From positions 5,270,001 through 5,334,000 of the forward strand of contig OX327702.1 of the NCBI GenBank assembly GCA_946807835.1: a DNA stretch of 64,000 nucleotides, in the 5' to 3' direction. The stretch comes from Ailanthus altissimus (lineage: Eukaryota > Streptophyta > Magnoliopsida > Sapindales > Simaroubaceae). Position 1 is the first letter of the stretch, and every line of letters begins with the position of its first letter. A program made the position numbers and the translations under genes. Under the pieces are notes generated by a model, which was not told the origin of the DNA, made no database searches, and saw only the letters and a program-made list of their open reading frames with translations. Shown one piece after another: positions 47,083 through 59,588 of this stretch.

Positions 47083-48224
47083 GTTTGTATACTGTATGGG
47101 ATGATTAGAGTGTTATGATGTGTTTTTTGGGATGTTTTGGAGCTGTGGGTTATGCATTTCAAGAGTTGAAAAGGTAAAATCGGATCACAGTCAATGGGGA
47201 CACCACAATGGTGGCATTTGGCACTGCGACATTGGAGATTTCCAGGTTACAGTGCTAGATGATGAGTGCCACAGCACTTGGGGCTCTGGTTTCAACGCTG
47301 CAGTGATGGCACAATTCACTCTAATTTTTAAAGTGTTTAAAATGCATGTGGCTTTAATTGTGCAATAATAAGAGTTATTTGATTGCATTTATAAAAAGTA
47401 ACCATATATTTATGCTATTAACCATAATGAGAACCTTATTGGTAGGGATAGTTGTGCTTATACTAAAACAAATGGGTGATTAAGAATCACATCCTTATGA
47501 GATGGAGGGATAAGTGTTCTACAATATCTCTTAATTAGATTGAATAGTATTCTATTATGAGGTAATGTTATACATTGGTCCGTTTGGTCAATACGATGTT
47601 AGATAGGTTATTTTGGTCTTTTCTAATATCATTAAAGTGTGTGGGATTGGTTAGTGTAATTTGGACTATGTTGGTTAAATATGAGATGAGACAAATATAA
47701 GCTAACATATTGCCCAAAATTACTAAAGTGTACAGGTAGTATCAGTAACTTATACTTGATCATTGATAATTTAATTTAAAATAAACTTACCCAAGATCGT
47801 TAAAGTGTGAGGATAATGTATATTTAGGATCAGTGGTAAGAATTGCATGAGAAGTAATTGATAATATTTGTCTACCTTTTAGGTTTACAAAGGCCAAGAT
47901 TGCTAAAGTGTGAGGCTGGAGTAAATTACCAACGGGATCTACTTCTCACGAAATAGTTTAAATTGTTTAAACTGTCGTTTTCCCGTTTGAGAAATTAAAT
48001 GAATTATGTAAAGCAATAGGAGGGTATTTTTAAACTAAAAAATGTATAATAGTTATATACATAATCTAAAACGTTATTTATTAATGATTGAAATGTTTTG
48101 TTAACATTCTTTCTTTTATCTTGTGAAAATAAATTGGCTTCAAGCAATACGTTGGTACGCATACTTGATGCACACTAACTCAAGGGTGCTGAGACTATGT
48201 TGGCTAGTTCATAAATCTTATAAT
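47083..48224 (+). other. Copia leader with degenerate tandem repeats
   Basis: Long untranslated leader between the primer-binding site and gag. TAAAGTGT recurs at about 47633, 47724, 47801 and 47904 in similar surroundings (CCAAGAT.G.TAAAGTGTGAGG), suggesting four units of ~80-100 bp. The frame at 47120-47368 has no recognisable domain. Confidence 0.5.
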
Positions 48225-48945
48225 AGTTTTAAATTCTGAAAAACTAGAATATGTGATTGATCAGACCATACCTCAAGGTGTTTCTGATGATGCCACTCTA
48301 GAGAAAAGAGCATATAAAAAATAGTTGGATGACGATTTTAAAGTTAAATTTTACATCCTAGCCTCAATGTCTAAGGAGCTTCAAAGAGAGTATATCCATA
48401 TGGACAGAGCTAGTAGTTTCATGCTCTATTTGAAGAAGTTATTTGGCGATAGATCGCAGGTTGAAATATACTAGGTTGCCAAGTCTCTGTTTCAAGCTAA
48501 ACTACTAGATGATAGTCCTGTTAGTTTTTCATATCCTTAAGATTATTGGATACATTAAGAGATTGAAGACTATGAATATAGTACTGAATAATTTATTGGG
48601 GAATAGTTTGATTCTTCAGTCACTTATAAGATCATTTGCTTAGTTTATCATAAAATTTAACATGTAAGGATTGATTCCTACATATACTGAGTTGCACAAC
48701 ATGTTGAGAACACCTTAAGAGGACATGAACAAAAAGGGCATAACCTTCTACATTTATGGTGCTTTATCTTCTACCTCAAAGGTTTCTAGAAAACTTAAAA
48801 GGGAAAAAAAAAGAAGGTAAAGCAGACACTCAACATAGGTCATTAGATGCGATCAATATCCAAGCCACACGAGAAAACCAAAAGAAAAGAAAGTGTTTCC
48901 ATTGCGGCGAGAATAAGCACTAGAAGTGTAACTGCCTAAGGTACT
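48225..48945 (+). pseudogene. Ty1/copia gag
   Basis: Plus-strand translation shows LNSEKLEYVIDQTIPQ, then KFYILASMSKELQREYIHMD, then the gag helix region ending in LFQAKLLDDSPV. A zinc knuckle CFHCGENKH follows near 48893, with a stop inside and CNCLR after it. Stops and shifts throughout. The order matches copia gag. Confidence 0.8.
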
Positions 48946-49898
48946 TTGCCACTGTTAAGAAGAACCCCTCATATATATGCTTATCTATTATTGATATTTA
49001 TTTATCATTTGATGCTAGTTATAGCTGGGTATTAAATACTGCTTGTTTTTCTCACATCTGCAATATATTGCACGGTCTGAGGAAAGTTAGATTGATGCAG
49101 CTTGGCTAGCATCCTTCTTTTTTAATGCCTGGGCATCCATCAAATGTATTCTTTTTTATCTTGTATCCGGTACACTAAACACCAACCCAATCTCGACCTA
49201 AAAAAGAAAAAAAAATGTGCAACTATATCAAAAACCTCTATTCTAATCCAAGATCTATTTTTGACATACACTATTTTTTTAGAATTGGGTTAGAGTCTCA
49301 TTTTTACATCCATAATTACACAATCAGTCAAAATCTCAAAGAAGCTTTTATTTGGTTATTTAATCAGTGTTCTCAAGGAGATGTAGTCTCTTTATTAGAA
49401 TGCAGTGATCAACGAATATGGGAGTATCAGTAACTTGGACGAATCTCAAGAGCTTTTTGATCAGAGTCAAGAATGTCATTTCATGGAATTCTGTATTGTG
49501 CGACAAATGTGAAGATGTTGAATGAAGGATCCCAATCTTCAATGAGAAAGAAGCAGAATGTTTCATATTGAAAATGGTGATTTTCTGTAGGTCGAAGCTA
49601 TTAGACATTTTGAATTACTTGTCCCTTGTAATAGAACAATCATTTTATATATCTGTTATTTTATGCCGAACATAATCAAGCAAATTATATTCCTGCTTTT
49701 GTGAGGCATTGAGGATATCATATGTATATTCAAAACCATTTCTTATGTTTATATGATATGCATGATATTTTGTTAATTGAATGTTAGTTGATAAATGGTC
49801 ATTATATACTAAATACAACAGAAAATGTCATGAATGTATAATATAAAATGTTAAGAACGCTAGTAGTAGCTCGAAAACTTTAAATGTGACGAAATTGT
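48946..49898 (+). pseudogene. Ty1/copia protease region with a foreign-looking insert
   Basis: About 48960-49100 encodes a DASYSWVLNTACFSHICN-like protease active-site region (the catalytic Asp of the usual DTG is Asn here). After 49590 a VEAIRHFELLVPCN block continues the copia sequence. Between them, 49130-49440 does not match copia and carries a clean 72-codon frame (49215-49433, CNYIKNLYSNPRSIFDIHYF) that I cannot identify. Confidence 0.6.
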
Positions 49899-52458
49899 TA
49901 AAAGTGTGCTAATTTTACATATATATGCAGAGTGTTCATTACAATGCAATATACATGTCATACATACATATTAGCATAGTAGAATCAAAAATCTAATTTT
50001 CTGGTACAATAAACACATTTAAAATTTAAGTCTTTCATTACATTAATGAAAATAAAGATTGAGAATCACCTTGCAAGCCTTTGAAAATTTCCAAACTGGA
50101 GTCTACCACGAAGCGCACTCGCCAACAATTTCAGGACTCAATTGGAATGGGTTTGGATCATTAGAATAACAACTCTAATTTCAGCAATAGTGTTTAATTT
50201 TTAAATACCAAACTTGGTTAACACTTAACCATTGCTTTAACTCTTTAAGCTTAGAATAATTAGTTAAACACTTTAACTAATTTTATCTGTTTCAGAGCAA
50301 TCAATTTGTTTTTGATCTTGTTCACCTCTTGAAAAACAAAAACAAGCTATTCTATTGCTTTAATGGTAGATGGCCTAATGGAGAAGATGATAAATAGTAC
50401 TTCAAAATTTGAAGTTTAAGAACAAAATAACTTTTGCTCTCTTTCTTTTCCCTTTGTTTCTACTCTATTTAGCCAAAATTGAAACAATTTCATTCATTCT
50501 CTACAAATGAAAATGGTCAGCCTAATGAACAAGATGATGAATATGAAAACTATTCACAACCCTTGGAAAAGCTTTCACTCTCACTATCCTTTCTCTCGTG
50601 ACCGAACTAAGTCTTGTTTCCTAATTAAAGAGAGACTCTTTCTCTTCATCAAGACACACATGACCATACTCACACAAAATGAAAAAATAACTTATTTTAA
50701 AAAACCATTTCCCCTTTATTTGATATGCCAACATAAGGCCTCACTAGCCATACGTTATTGTTTTTCCTTTAAAATATAATATGTTGACTAAGTAAAATAC
50801 TTTTGCTTTATAAGATATTAGCTTAGCACTTTATTCTTCCAAAATGAAACAATTACTTCTTTTATTATTAAATTTCCCTTAATAATCATAAGTCAACATT
50901 CGCCCCACAACCTTTAATTGACCCATTCTTAAGGCATTCCCATATGTTACCCATTTGTTTATTCAGTTAATAAATACATGTGCAATATATTTTTATATCA
51001 TTGTTTGACTTTAGTAATGTTAAATAAAACAAAGAACAATTCTTTGTTTATTTAATAGAAATTGCTTGTCTAACAAGTAAGGGTACTTTGGTAATTGTAA
51101 AGTAAAAAAATGAATGGCTTACAATGTGCCACGTGTCATCATCTCATTGGTCAACAACTATTGTTAACTAATTAATATACTTAACATTTAAGTCTTAATA
51201 AGTACACATCCTGAGAGAACTTGAAATAAAAATTCTGGTTTGTAAAATTTATTAAATTAAACTATTCAATTCGGTATGCTGTCTCAGTGCATAATAAGTA
51301 CACTTTATATTATGAGACTCCCTAGGTCCATGCTTGATTTGTCAAATATAACTCTTTCATAAGTTCGTGAATGATGCCCCACCCACACGTTACTGATATT
51401 ACAAATTAGCGAATTAAACCATATAAGTTGAGATCATAATATATTCGTATAATTCTTCCGTCACCTATATCTTAGAAGAGCAGAGATATAGATCATCATC
51501 ATCAAATATTTATTTGCTCATCTGTAAACTTATCTCCAAATTTGTATTTTGATAAACAACATATGCAAACACTTTTACGATATTGTTTAACTTAACTGAA
51601 AACTCCTTTTCTAAGTTTATGCTTGTGGCCATAAGACTTTCTAAAATATAATCTTCGAGTATCAGGATATACAACTCAACCATGTGAACTGATGGATCCC
51701 ATATCTACATGTACCAGACTCTATGAGCATTGAACCATACCCAACGATACACAAATTTTAGACCATGAAAGGTCTCTAACATCCGTGGAACCAAAATATG
51801 GTAGATTACTTACAAGCTCACCGCAGTGCTCAGGTCAAAAGACTACAAATACTACTCAAATTGAGAGGACTTGACATTGAAGGCTTTTTGGGATGTTTAT
51901 TGAAGGTCCTCGTGAGTTTGTTCAATACCTAGTCCTCACTGAATACTCGTATACCTATACGAGCTTCCACTAAGCTCATGGTATACTAAGAATAACCATC
52001 TGAACCATCCAGATATAGACATACACTGATATATATAAAAGGTATTTACCAATTGACCCGCATCAGTAAAGATAGATTAGGAATGGGGTGTTCGAGAATA
52101 TACTGCATAATAATATTTCTTAATACTAATTACAACTCCTTACAACTATATCATTACTAATATATTCCTCATTTGTTGTTCTATTTTAGACAAGGCTTCT
52201 AACTATGATAAGTTTGCTAAGTCTTATAACTGCTAACTCTTGACGTTTATAATTCTTAGCGCTGCTAACTCTTAGTACCAATCTAAACTTCTTTAGATCA
52301 GATATGAACTCATTTAGATCATACAGTGTCTAAAATATTACAAGCGTCTTACCATATATTATAATATTAATGATTATATTCGAAATGTATATTGTATAGA
52401 TATTAAATAACTAATATTTATACAATATTGTAATGATACATGAGCACTAACTCCAACA
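49899..52458 (-). mobile_element. Solo LTR, copia family A, minus strand, TSD ATTGT
   Basis: Ends TCCAACA (complement of the LTR start TGTTGGA). ATTGT at 49894-49898 and 52459-52463 is an exact 5-bp duplication. Length 2560 bp. It splits the protease-integrase region of the copia element of the same family. The frame at 50507-50779 is not supported. Confidence 0.85.
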
Positions 52459-53608
52459 ATTGTGACATATGAAATTAGGTTATATAGGTGTGAGACACTT
52501 ATCCCTTCTAGTTAAGGCTGGTCGGATACTTGATCTAACCATAGAGTCTTATTTAGTTTGTGATTCTTGTATTCATTGGGAAGATGACCGAATCTCCCTA
52601 AGTTGGTGTTGGACATTGTGCCGATTATTTATTAGAATTAGTACATAGCAATGTATATGGTCCAATGAATCATACTGCAATAGATGTATTTCGATACTTT
52701 GTAATCTTTATTGATGACCTGTCACGATTTGGATACGTGTTTCTTATGAAACATAAGTGAGAAATATTTGAAAAGTTTAAAGAGTATTGACTTGAGGTAG
52801 AGAAACAAATCGAGATGTGCATCAAATGCTTTCGATCAAATCGAGGCAGTGGGTACATGAGCAGTGAATTTTTAGATTATTTGAAGGAGAATGAGATTCT
52901 TATTCAGTATAGTCCTCCAGGTACTCCGTAACACAATAGTGCTTCGCTGATCAATGATGAGCTTTATCGATCTCCCAGAATATTATATGGGTATATACTC
53001 TAGAAATTGCTGCTCATATATTGAACAAAGTTTCATCGAAAAGTTGTTCCTTCTACTCTATATGAGATATGGGGCTAGAAGGAAATAAATTCTTAAGTAT
53101 ATTAAGATTTGAGGTTGTCCCACTTACGTAAAGGTTACGCAATAGGATAAACTTGCACATAGGAAGACAAGTACTAATTTAATGGGTATCCCAAGAATTC
53201 AATGAGATACTAGTTTTATGATCCAGAGGAATGAAACATGTTCGTTTCTCTTTATACCATTTTTTTAGAGAAAGAGTTTCTCATGGATCGTGGATATTGT
53301 AGAAAGATTAAACTTGATGAAGTTAATTAGGATATAAATGAACCGATGATGGAACCTCGGGCTTAATCAAGAAATAACTTTTACATACCCTTTATATTAG
53401 TAAAAAATGATATCAAGGCAGTCTGCAAGGTATGTTTGGTACCTGAAGGTGCCCTTGGTTTTTTTATAGTTAAAGAAAAGTATTCTTTGACTTATGAGAG
53501 GCGATGTTGGACATCGATTTAGAAAATGTCAAGATGCCATAAAATTTGAAATTTACTTAATGCATCTCAATCAAGTCTGCGACTTGGTTGAACTTTTCAA
53601 AGGAATAG
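52459..53608 (+). pseudogene. Ty1/copia integrase region
   Basis: Translates to MRLGYIGVRHLSLLVKAG (zinc-binding region), then LLELVHSNVYGPMNHT, FVIFIDDLSRFGYVFLMKHK, CFRSNRGSGYM and YLKENEILIQYSPPGTP, followed by the integrase C-terminal part and the linker with VFLEKEF-like sequence. Two conserved acidic positions now read Asn (VHSNVYGP and RSNRGS, where relatives have Asp), both explained by G-to-A changes. Many stops. The segment ends MHLNQVCDLVELFKGI, immediately before reverse transcriptase, where the next LTR inserted. Confidence 0.85.
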
Positions 53609-55883
53609 TATTGGAATTTGTGCTCACGTGCCATCCCATTGTTGTACGAATATTTTATAATATTTATACAATACATCTTTTGTTAAATCGCTAATTACAA
53701 TTATTAAAATGGTTCAATGCTTGTGACATTACAGACATTGTTTGATTTGAAAGAGTTCAGATTTGGTCTAAAAAAATTTAGATCAATGCTAAGAGTTAGC
53801 AACGCTAAGAACTATAAATGCTAAAGAGTTAGCGTGATATAATAATCAGTGAAGTCTAAAAGTTAGAACATTGACTGTAACGATACAAAGACCTGAGAGT
53901 ACACTAGTAATAATATAATTATAAGAGTTGCAATAAGTACTAAAAAAATATTATTATGAAAGTCTATTTTTAAATTATATGGTCTTAGTCTTATTCTCCG
54001 ATGCAGGTCTGTCGCTGGAATCCTTTCTAATAAACTAGTGTATATTATACCTAGATGGTGTAAATGGTTGTTCTTAGCTGACCATGGGCTTACTTGATGT
54101 TCGTATAGCATACAGGTATTTAGTAAATAGTGAATACTGAATAGACTTAATGAGGACTCCAATAGACATCTTATGAAGCCATCAATGAAAGGTCTTCTCG
54201 AGTTGAATAGTATACGTGGTCCTTTGACCTGAGTGCCACAATGGGCTTGTAAGTGATCCATCATACTTTGGTTTCACGCATGTTACAGACCTTTCATAGT
54301 GTGACCGCTAGGTATGATCCAAAGTTTATGGAGTTCGGTGTGTATAGATATGGGATCTATTAGCTCACATGGATGAGTTATATATCAGAATGCTCTGAAA
54401 CTGTATCTTAGAAAGTCTTATGGCCATAAGCAACTAACCCGAGAAAAGAGTTTCCTCACAGGGTTAAACAATATTGCAAAGGTGTATGAATATATTGTTT
54501 ATCAAGATACGTGTCTGGAGATAAGTTCGCAGATGAGCACATAAGAATTTAACAGTGATGATCTATATCCCCGCTATTCCAAGATATGATTGGCAAAAAG
54601 ATTATATGTATACGTTATGACCTCAACTTGTATGGTCTACTGTGCTGATTTGTAATATCTATGACATGTGCGTGAGGCATTGATCTCGGACTCATAGAAT
54701 AGTTTTGTTTGACAAATCGGGAGTAGACCTAGAGAGTTTCGTAATATGAAGGGTACTCGTTGTGCACTAGGGCAGCGTACCAGATTGAATAGTTTGATTC
54801 AGTAAATTCTAGCAGACTAATCATTTACTTCGATCTCCCTTCGACTGTGCACGTGTCAAGACTTAAGAATTAAGTACATCAATTAGTTAACAATTAGTTG
54901 TTAACCAATAGGATGTCGACACATGGCACATTATGAGCCAATTATTGTTTGATTTAAAAATTACAAGAATGACCTTATTTGTTGGACAAATAAGATTATT
55001 ATTTTATTCATTAAAATGTGTATTAAATAAAATAATAATAATAATATATGATATTATTATTTAAGTAGAAGTCAAACAATTCCTTTTATAATCAAATTGG
55101 TATGTGTTTCTACCATAATTTAATATAATTAAATTATTTATTTAATAATAATTAAATGATAAATTAAATACAAATAGATGACATTTATAAATGGTGGGAG
55201 AAAGTGTTTCTCATTTAGCCAAGATTTTGGTCAAGTTCATTCAAATGATTTATTTTTTCTCATTTTATTTATTGTAAACAATTATAAACAAAACACTAAT
55301 GGTAAACATTGACCATGATAATGGAGTTCATTATGTAATTAAATGGGATAAGTGTTGTCCATTGAGAGGAAAAAGAAAAAACAAATAAAAGAGCAACTTG
55401 TTGCCCATTTTGTGATATAATCATTCGGCCAAGGCTTAGAGAGTGTGGGAAGTGAAATTTTGGCTAAGTGTTAGGAAAACTTCTCAAGAGTTGAGAGCTT
55501 AAATACACATCTTATGTTCTTCTCCATTTTAGCCATCAATACTATAAAGTAGATGCAAAGATTAAAGTGTTGAATCTTTTATTAGAAAAGCTGTTATTCT
55601 AGCTTCCTCGAGCCCACCGTATTGAAGAGCTAGAATTGTGAACGAGTTGCTTCAAGATGGATACTCTGGTTCGACGAAAAACCAAATGCTTGTCAAAGTA
55701 ATAAATTCTCAATCTTTATGTAGTTTACAATTATGAGATAACATGTAAGGATTTATTTGTGTTTATCATTAAGAAATTAATATTCTGCTCATCCGCTGTA
55801 CTTATATGTATGTAATATGTATGCCAATTTAAATGATAGATACAAACCCACATGCATGCGCCATAAGTTTTAAATCACTCACA
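53609..55883 (+). mobile_element. Solo LTR, copia family A, TSD AATAG
   Basis: Starts TATTGGAATTTGTGCTCACG and ends CACTCACA; AATAG flanks it at 53604-53608 and 55884-55888. Length 2275 bp. It interrupts copia reverse transcriptase between ...ELFKGI and VPIGCK. The frame at 53863-54264 is antisense LTR. Confidence 0.88.
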
Positions 55884-56708
55884 AATAGTTCCTATCGGTT
55901 GTAAATAGATTTACAAGTGGAAGCGTGGGCCCAATAGAAAAGTAGAGACCTTCAAAGCTCGATTGGTGGTGAAAAGTTATACTCAACGTCTGGAATCGAT
56001 TATGAGAAAACATTTTCTCCAATAGTGATGCTTAAGTCAATTTGAATTTTATTGACAATTGCTGCATATTATGATTTTGAGATATGGTAGATGGATATAA
56101 AGACCTGGAACAACTTGAAGGTTTCCTCATAATAGAACAACTTGAAGGTTTCCTCATAATCGATATAAAGACCTACATATTATGCTTAAGTCAATTTGAG
56201 GAAGAGATATATATGAAACAACTTAAAGGTTTTGTTTTGCATCCAGTTTAACCTCTGGTATAGTTTACAAATTGAAGAAGTCTATTTATGGACTTAAACA
56301 GGCCATCTGAAGCTGAAATCTTTGTTTTGATGAGGCAATTAGAGGATTTAGTTTTATAAAAAAAAATTAAGAGGAAACATGTATATACAGAAAGGTTATT
56401 AGGAGCATGATAGTCTTCTTAGTTCTTTATTTAGATGAGATACTCATCATTGGAATGATATTAGTATGTGGCAGTCAGTGAAAAATTATTTGAGTAATAA
56501 ATTCTCTATGAAGGATTTGGGAAAGGCTTCCTATATACTAAGTATAAAACTTTATAGAGATAAAGCTAGGAAGCTGATAGAACTCTCCCAATCATCATAC
56601 ATAGACAGTATCTTAGAATGGTGTAGTTTTAGTAACTATAAAACAATTAATATACTTTTTAGATATGGCGTTCATGTTTCGAGAAACATGTGTCCTTAGA
56701 GGAAATAT
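55884..56708 (+). pseudogene. Ty1/copia reverse transcriptase
   Basis: Begins IVPIGCK (next codon mutated to a stop), then KVETFKARLVVKSYTQR, DYEKTFSPIVMLKSI and AAYYDFEIW, and, after decayed sequence with a local duplication near 56110-56165, FSMKDLGKASYILSIKLYRD and LIELSQSSYIDSILEW (56466-56699). The catalytic YVDD box region is damaged (LYLDEILIIG-like). Cut at 56709 by a Gypsy LTR; RNase H and the 3' LTR are not in the window. Confidence 0.85.
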
Positions 56709-58137
56709 TGATGAACACTTGAAATTACACATTTAATAAGGGTTTTATATAATTATTTTGTATTACTAGTGTCTTTAACCCCTTAACTTAAGTATGTTTA
56801 CAATATTGTACATAATTAACTTTTAACTGTTTTGTGGTAGGTTCGGTAAAATGAGCATAACTTTCTACCTACGAATCTAATTTTAGTGATTTTTAATCTT
56901 GTGAAGACTTGAATCAATGAGCTAATATATTGTATTCACAAGGCATTTGAATTTTGAGCGTTTAAAGGCTGAAAATAGCTTAGAACGGAACTGATCTATA
57001 GTACAGGCCCATCCAAACAGTCATCAATATTTAGCCCATAAATATAGAAATACATATCTAATATATATGAACAACTCAATATGAAAAGATAATGAACTTA
57101 TCTACAATTTTGATTTTTGAGTGAAACCTAATTCAGACTACATCAATTCTAAATTAGATAATCAAATGGGCGTGTTAATGACAATCAATGCAAATTAGTT
57201 ACCATCCTTCTTGACTTTTGTCATCTAAGTGGTTCCCTTTTCATTTGTCTTGATTTATCCATTTTTTTTTTATAAATAGGTGACCTGTTTTTGCATAAAG
57301 CTTGTAATTAGAGAGCTAGATTTTAGTTCAAAATACTTGTATTTTTTATTATCTCTTTGTAGTATTATTTCTCTTATTTACTATTCTAAAGTCATGTTAT
57401 ATTTTCTTTCATCTCTTTTCTTTTTATTTAGTTTTATTATGTCTAAATAATTTTCTATTTTGCTAAGATGAAAGGGTGCAACTCTTAACAAAGTAATAAG
57501 ATATACTTAACTCTTATTCATGAATTTAATGTTTCATTCTTAAGTTATGTAAATTTATATATGATGTATTTATATTGTTTGCTATATTAATACCCTTTCT
57601 TCTAAAGTGGTGTATCTTGATTTATTATAGTTAATTTTTATAGTTGGCACAATAAATTCTTGAAACTATTTATAAGATTTGGCGTAGATACCCTTTCTTG
57701 TAAAATAGGAGTCTTAATTTATTGTAGACAAATATAAAGATTAGCATAATAAATACTTGAACCAATTTATAAGATTTAGTGTATAATAATTAAAAGAAAT
57801 AAATACAAGTTAATATACAAATAATTATGAATTTTAATTGTTATATCTTCCGATTGGAACCTCATTTATGTGAGAATTCTAATTGAATTATAAAAAGAGT
57901 TGAATATATTCTTATTTCATATGCCAAGAGTAGATTCCTCTAACCTTAACTTTTATTTTAATTGGTTAATTGAATTATTATTTGCAAACATCTTATACTG
58001 TTTTAATTATTTTTAAAGTATTTATAGTTTGTAATTTTAATTTCACTTTTCAGTGGATCGACCCCGTTCTCATCGAATTATTTATTACTTCGACAATCCT
58101 GCGCTTGGGAATAAATTTTTATATTCTGGATGTGTCA
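56709..58137 (+). mobile_element. 5' LTR of a Ty3/Gypsy element (family B)
   Basis: Starts TGATGAACACTTGAAATTAC and ends GGATGTGTCA, 1429 bp, matching the solo LTR at 5600-7015. TATAAATAGGTG lies near 57280. Directly followed by a primer-binding site and gag. Its left target sequence would be AATAT (56704-56708); the matching right one lies outside the window. Confidence 0.85.
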
Positions 58138-58143
58138 AGTTTT

Positions 58144-58160
58144 TAGCACCGTTACCCTGA
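58144..58160 (+). promoter_or_regulatory. Degenerate tRNA-Asp primer-binding site
   Basis: TAGCACCGTTACCCTGA differs from TGGCGCCGTTGCCGGGG by G-to-A transitions and a few other changes. It sits six bases after the LTR end, as in the other Gypsy element. Confidence 0.65.
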
Positions 58161-58482
58161 AAAGTGAAATTAACATTTTTTATTTGTTTGTTTATTTTAT
58201 TTTCATGGAAGGCCAAGCCCTCTTAACTTGCTTTATTTTATTTATTCTTCACTTGTTATTTTTATAGAAGACTAAGCTTCATACTCTTCATTTACTAACT
58301 TTTTATTATCTTAATCTAACATTGACTAATATAATATTTACTAATCTAACTTCTAACTATTTATCTAACTTTTATTTATTGTTAGCTTTGTATATTTTAT
58401 TTGTCTTTATTTAATATTTTATTTTATTATTTTCTCTTATTTGTATTATTTATTGTTATTGTATTTTGTTTAATTTCTTTGT
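58161..58482 (+). other. Gypsy leader sequence
   Basis: T-rich untranslated leader between the primer-binding site and gag, rich in TTTATTT words. Confidence 0.5.
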
Positions 58483-59588
58483 ATGAGTAGTTGGTTTCAA
58501 GATCTTAATTCTCGTCGTTTGGTAAAAGGTAATTTTAGAACTTTCTTTGATAATTTATTAGATTCTCTTTCATCTTCTCATTCTTCACCAATTAACAACA
58601 TGATCGATAATCAAATTGAGGGACTCATAGATCTATGGGACAATCAATCCCAATATAATGACCATAACTGACCTAAGACACTTAGAGACTACATGAACCT
58701 TACACGAATCGGTGCACCATCTTACTTAGTTTTTATCCAGATGCAACACATTTTAATTTTAAGCCGAGCATTATCTAACTTTTACCCACTTTTCATAACT
58801 TAGATGCAGAGAACCCCTACCTACATCTAAGAGAATTTAAAGAAGTGTGTAACACGTATAATGACCAAAATTATAACATAAATATAATTTGACTTAAGCT
58901 TTTTCCTTTTTATTTAAAAGATAAACCAAAAACATAGCTACAAAACCTTAGGTCAGGATCTATTTCTTCATGGAATGAGATGCAACAACAATTCTTAAAA
59001 ATATTTTTCTCCCCATAGAACAAATTCTTTCAATAAACAAATTACCACTTTTACTCAAAAACTAAGAAAGACCTTTTACCAATGTTGGGAAAGGTATAAA
59101 GAATTACGTAATACTTGTCCCTATCATAGCTTTGAAACTTAGAGATTAGCCTCAAATTTCTATAAGGGCTTAACAACCCAAATTAGGCAAATGGTAAAAA
59201 TGATGTGTAATGAAACATTTGAGGACAAAGACCTAGAAAAGGCAATGAACTATTTATACTTACTAGCAGAAAATGCTTAAAATTGGGACACTACTGGTAT
59301 CTGTAAGACACCTAGCAAAACTCAAATCACTTTATCTAGTGGGGGTATTTATTATCTTAGGGAAGACCATGACCTTCAAGCCAAATTAGCATCCCTAGCT
59401 AGAAAAATTGAAACTTTAGAAATAAAAATAGTGGTCAATTAAAATTTGTTCAAGAAATTGTGTGTCACATATGTGAAACCCATGATCACTTTACTAATGA
59501 TTGCCTAACTTTGCCTGCATTAGAGAATGTCTCCATGAATAAGCTAATGTTCTAAAGACGTTCACGTGATCAAACAATAACCTATATT
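58483..59588 (+). pseudogene. Gypsy gag, N-terminal part
   Basis: ATG at 58483 opens a 62-codon frame (SSWFQDLNSRRLVKGNF). Gag continues with stops: FYQCWERYKELRNTCPYHS, NFYKGLTTQIRQMVKMMCN and EDKDLEKAMNYLYLLAENA, then KLASLARKIETLEIKI. Interrupted at 59589 by a family A solo LTR and resumed at 61776. Confidence 0.8.
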
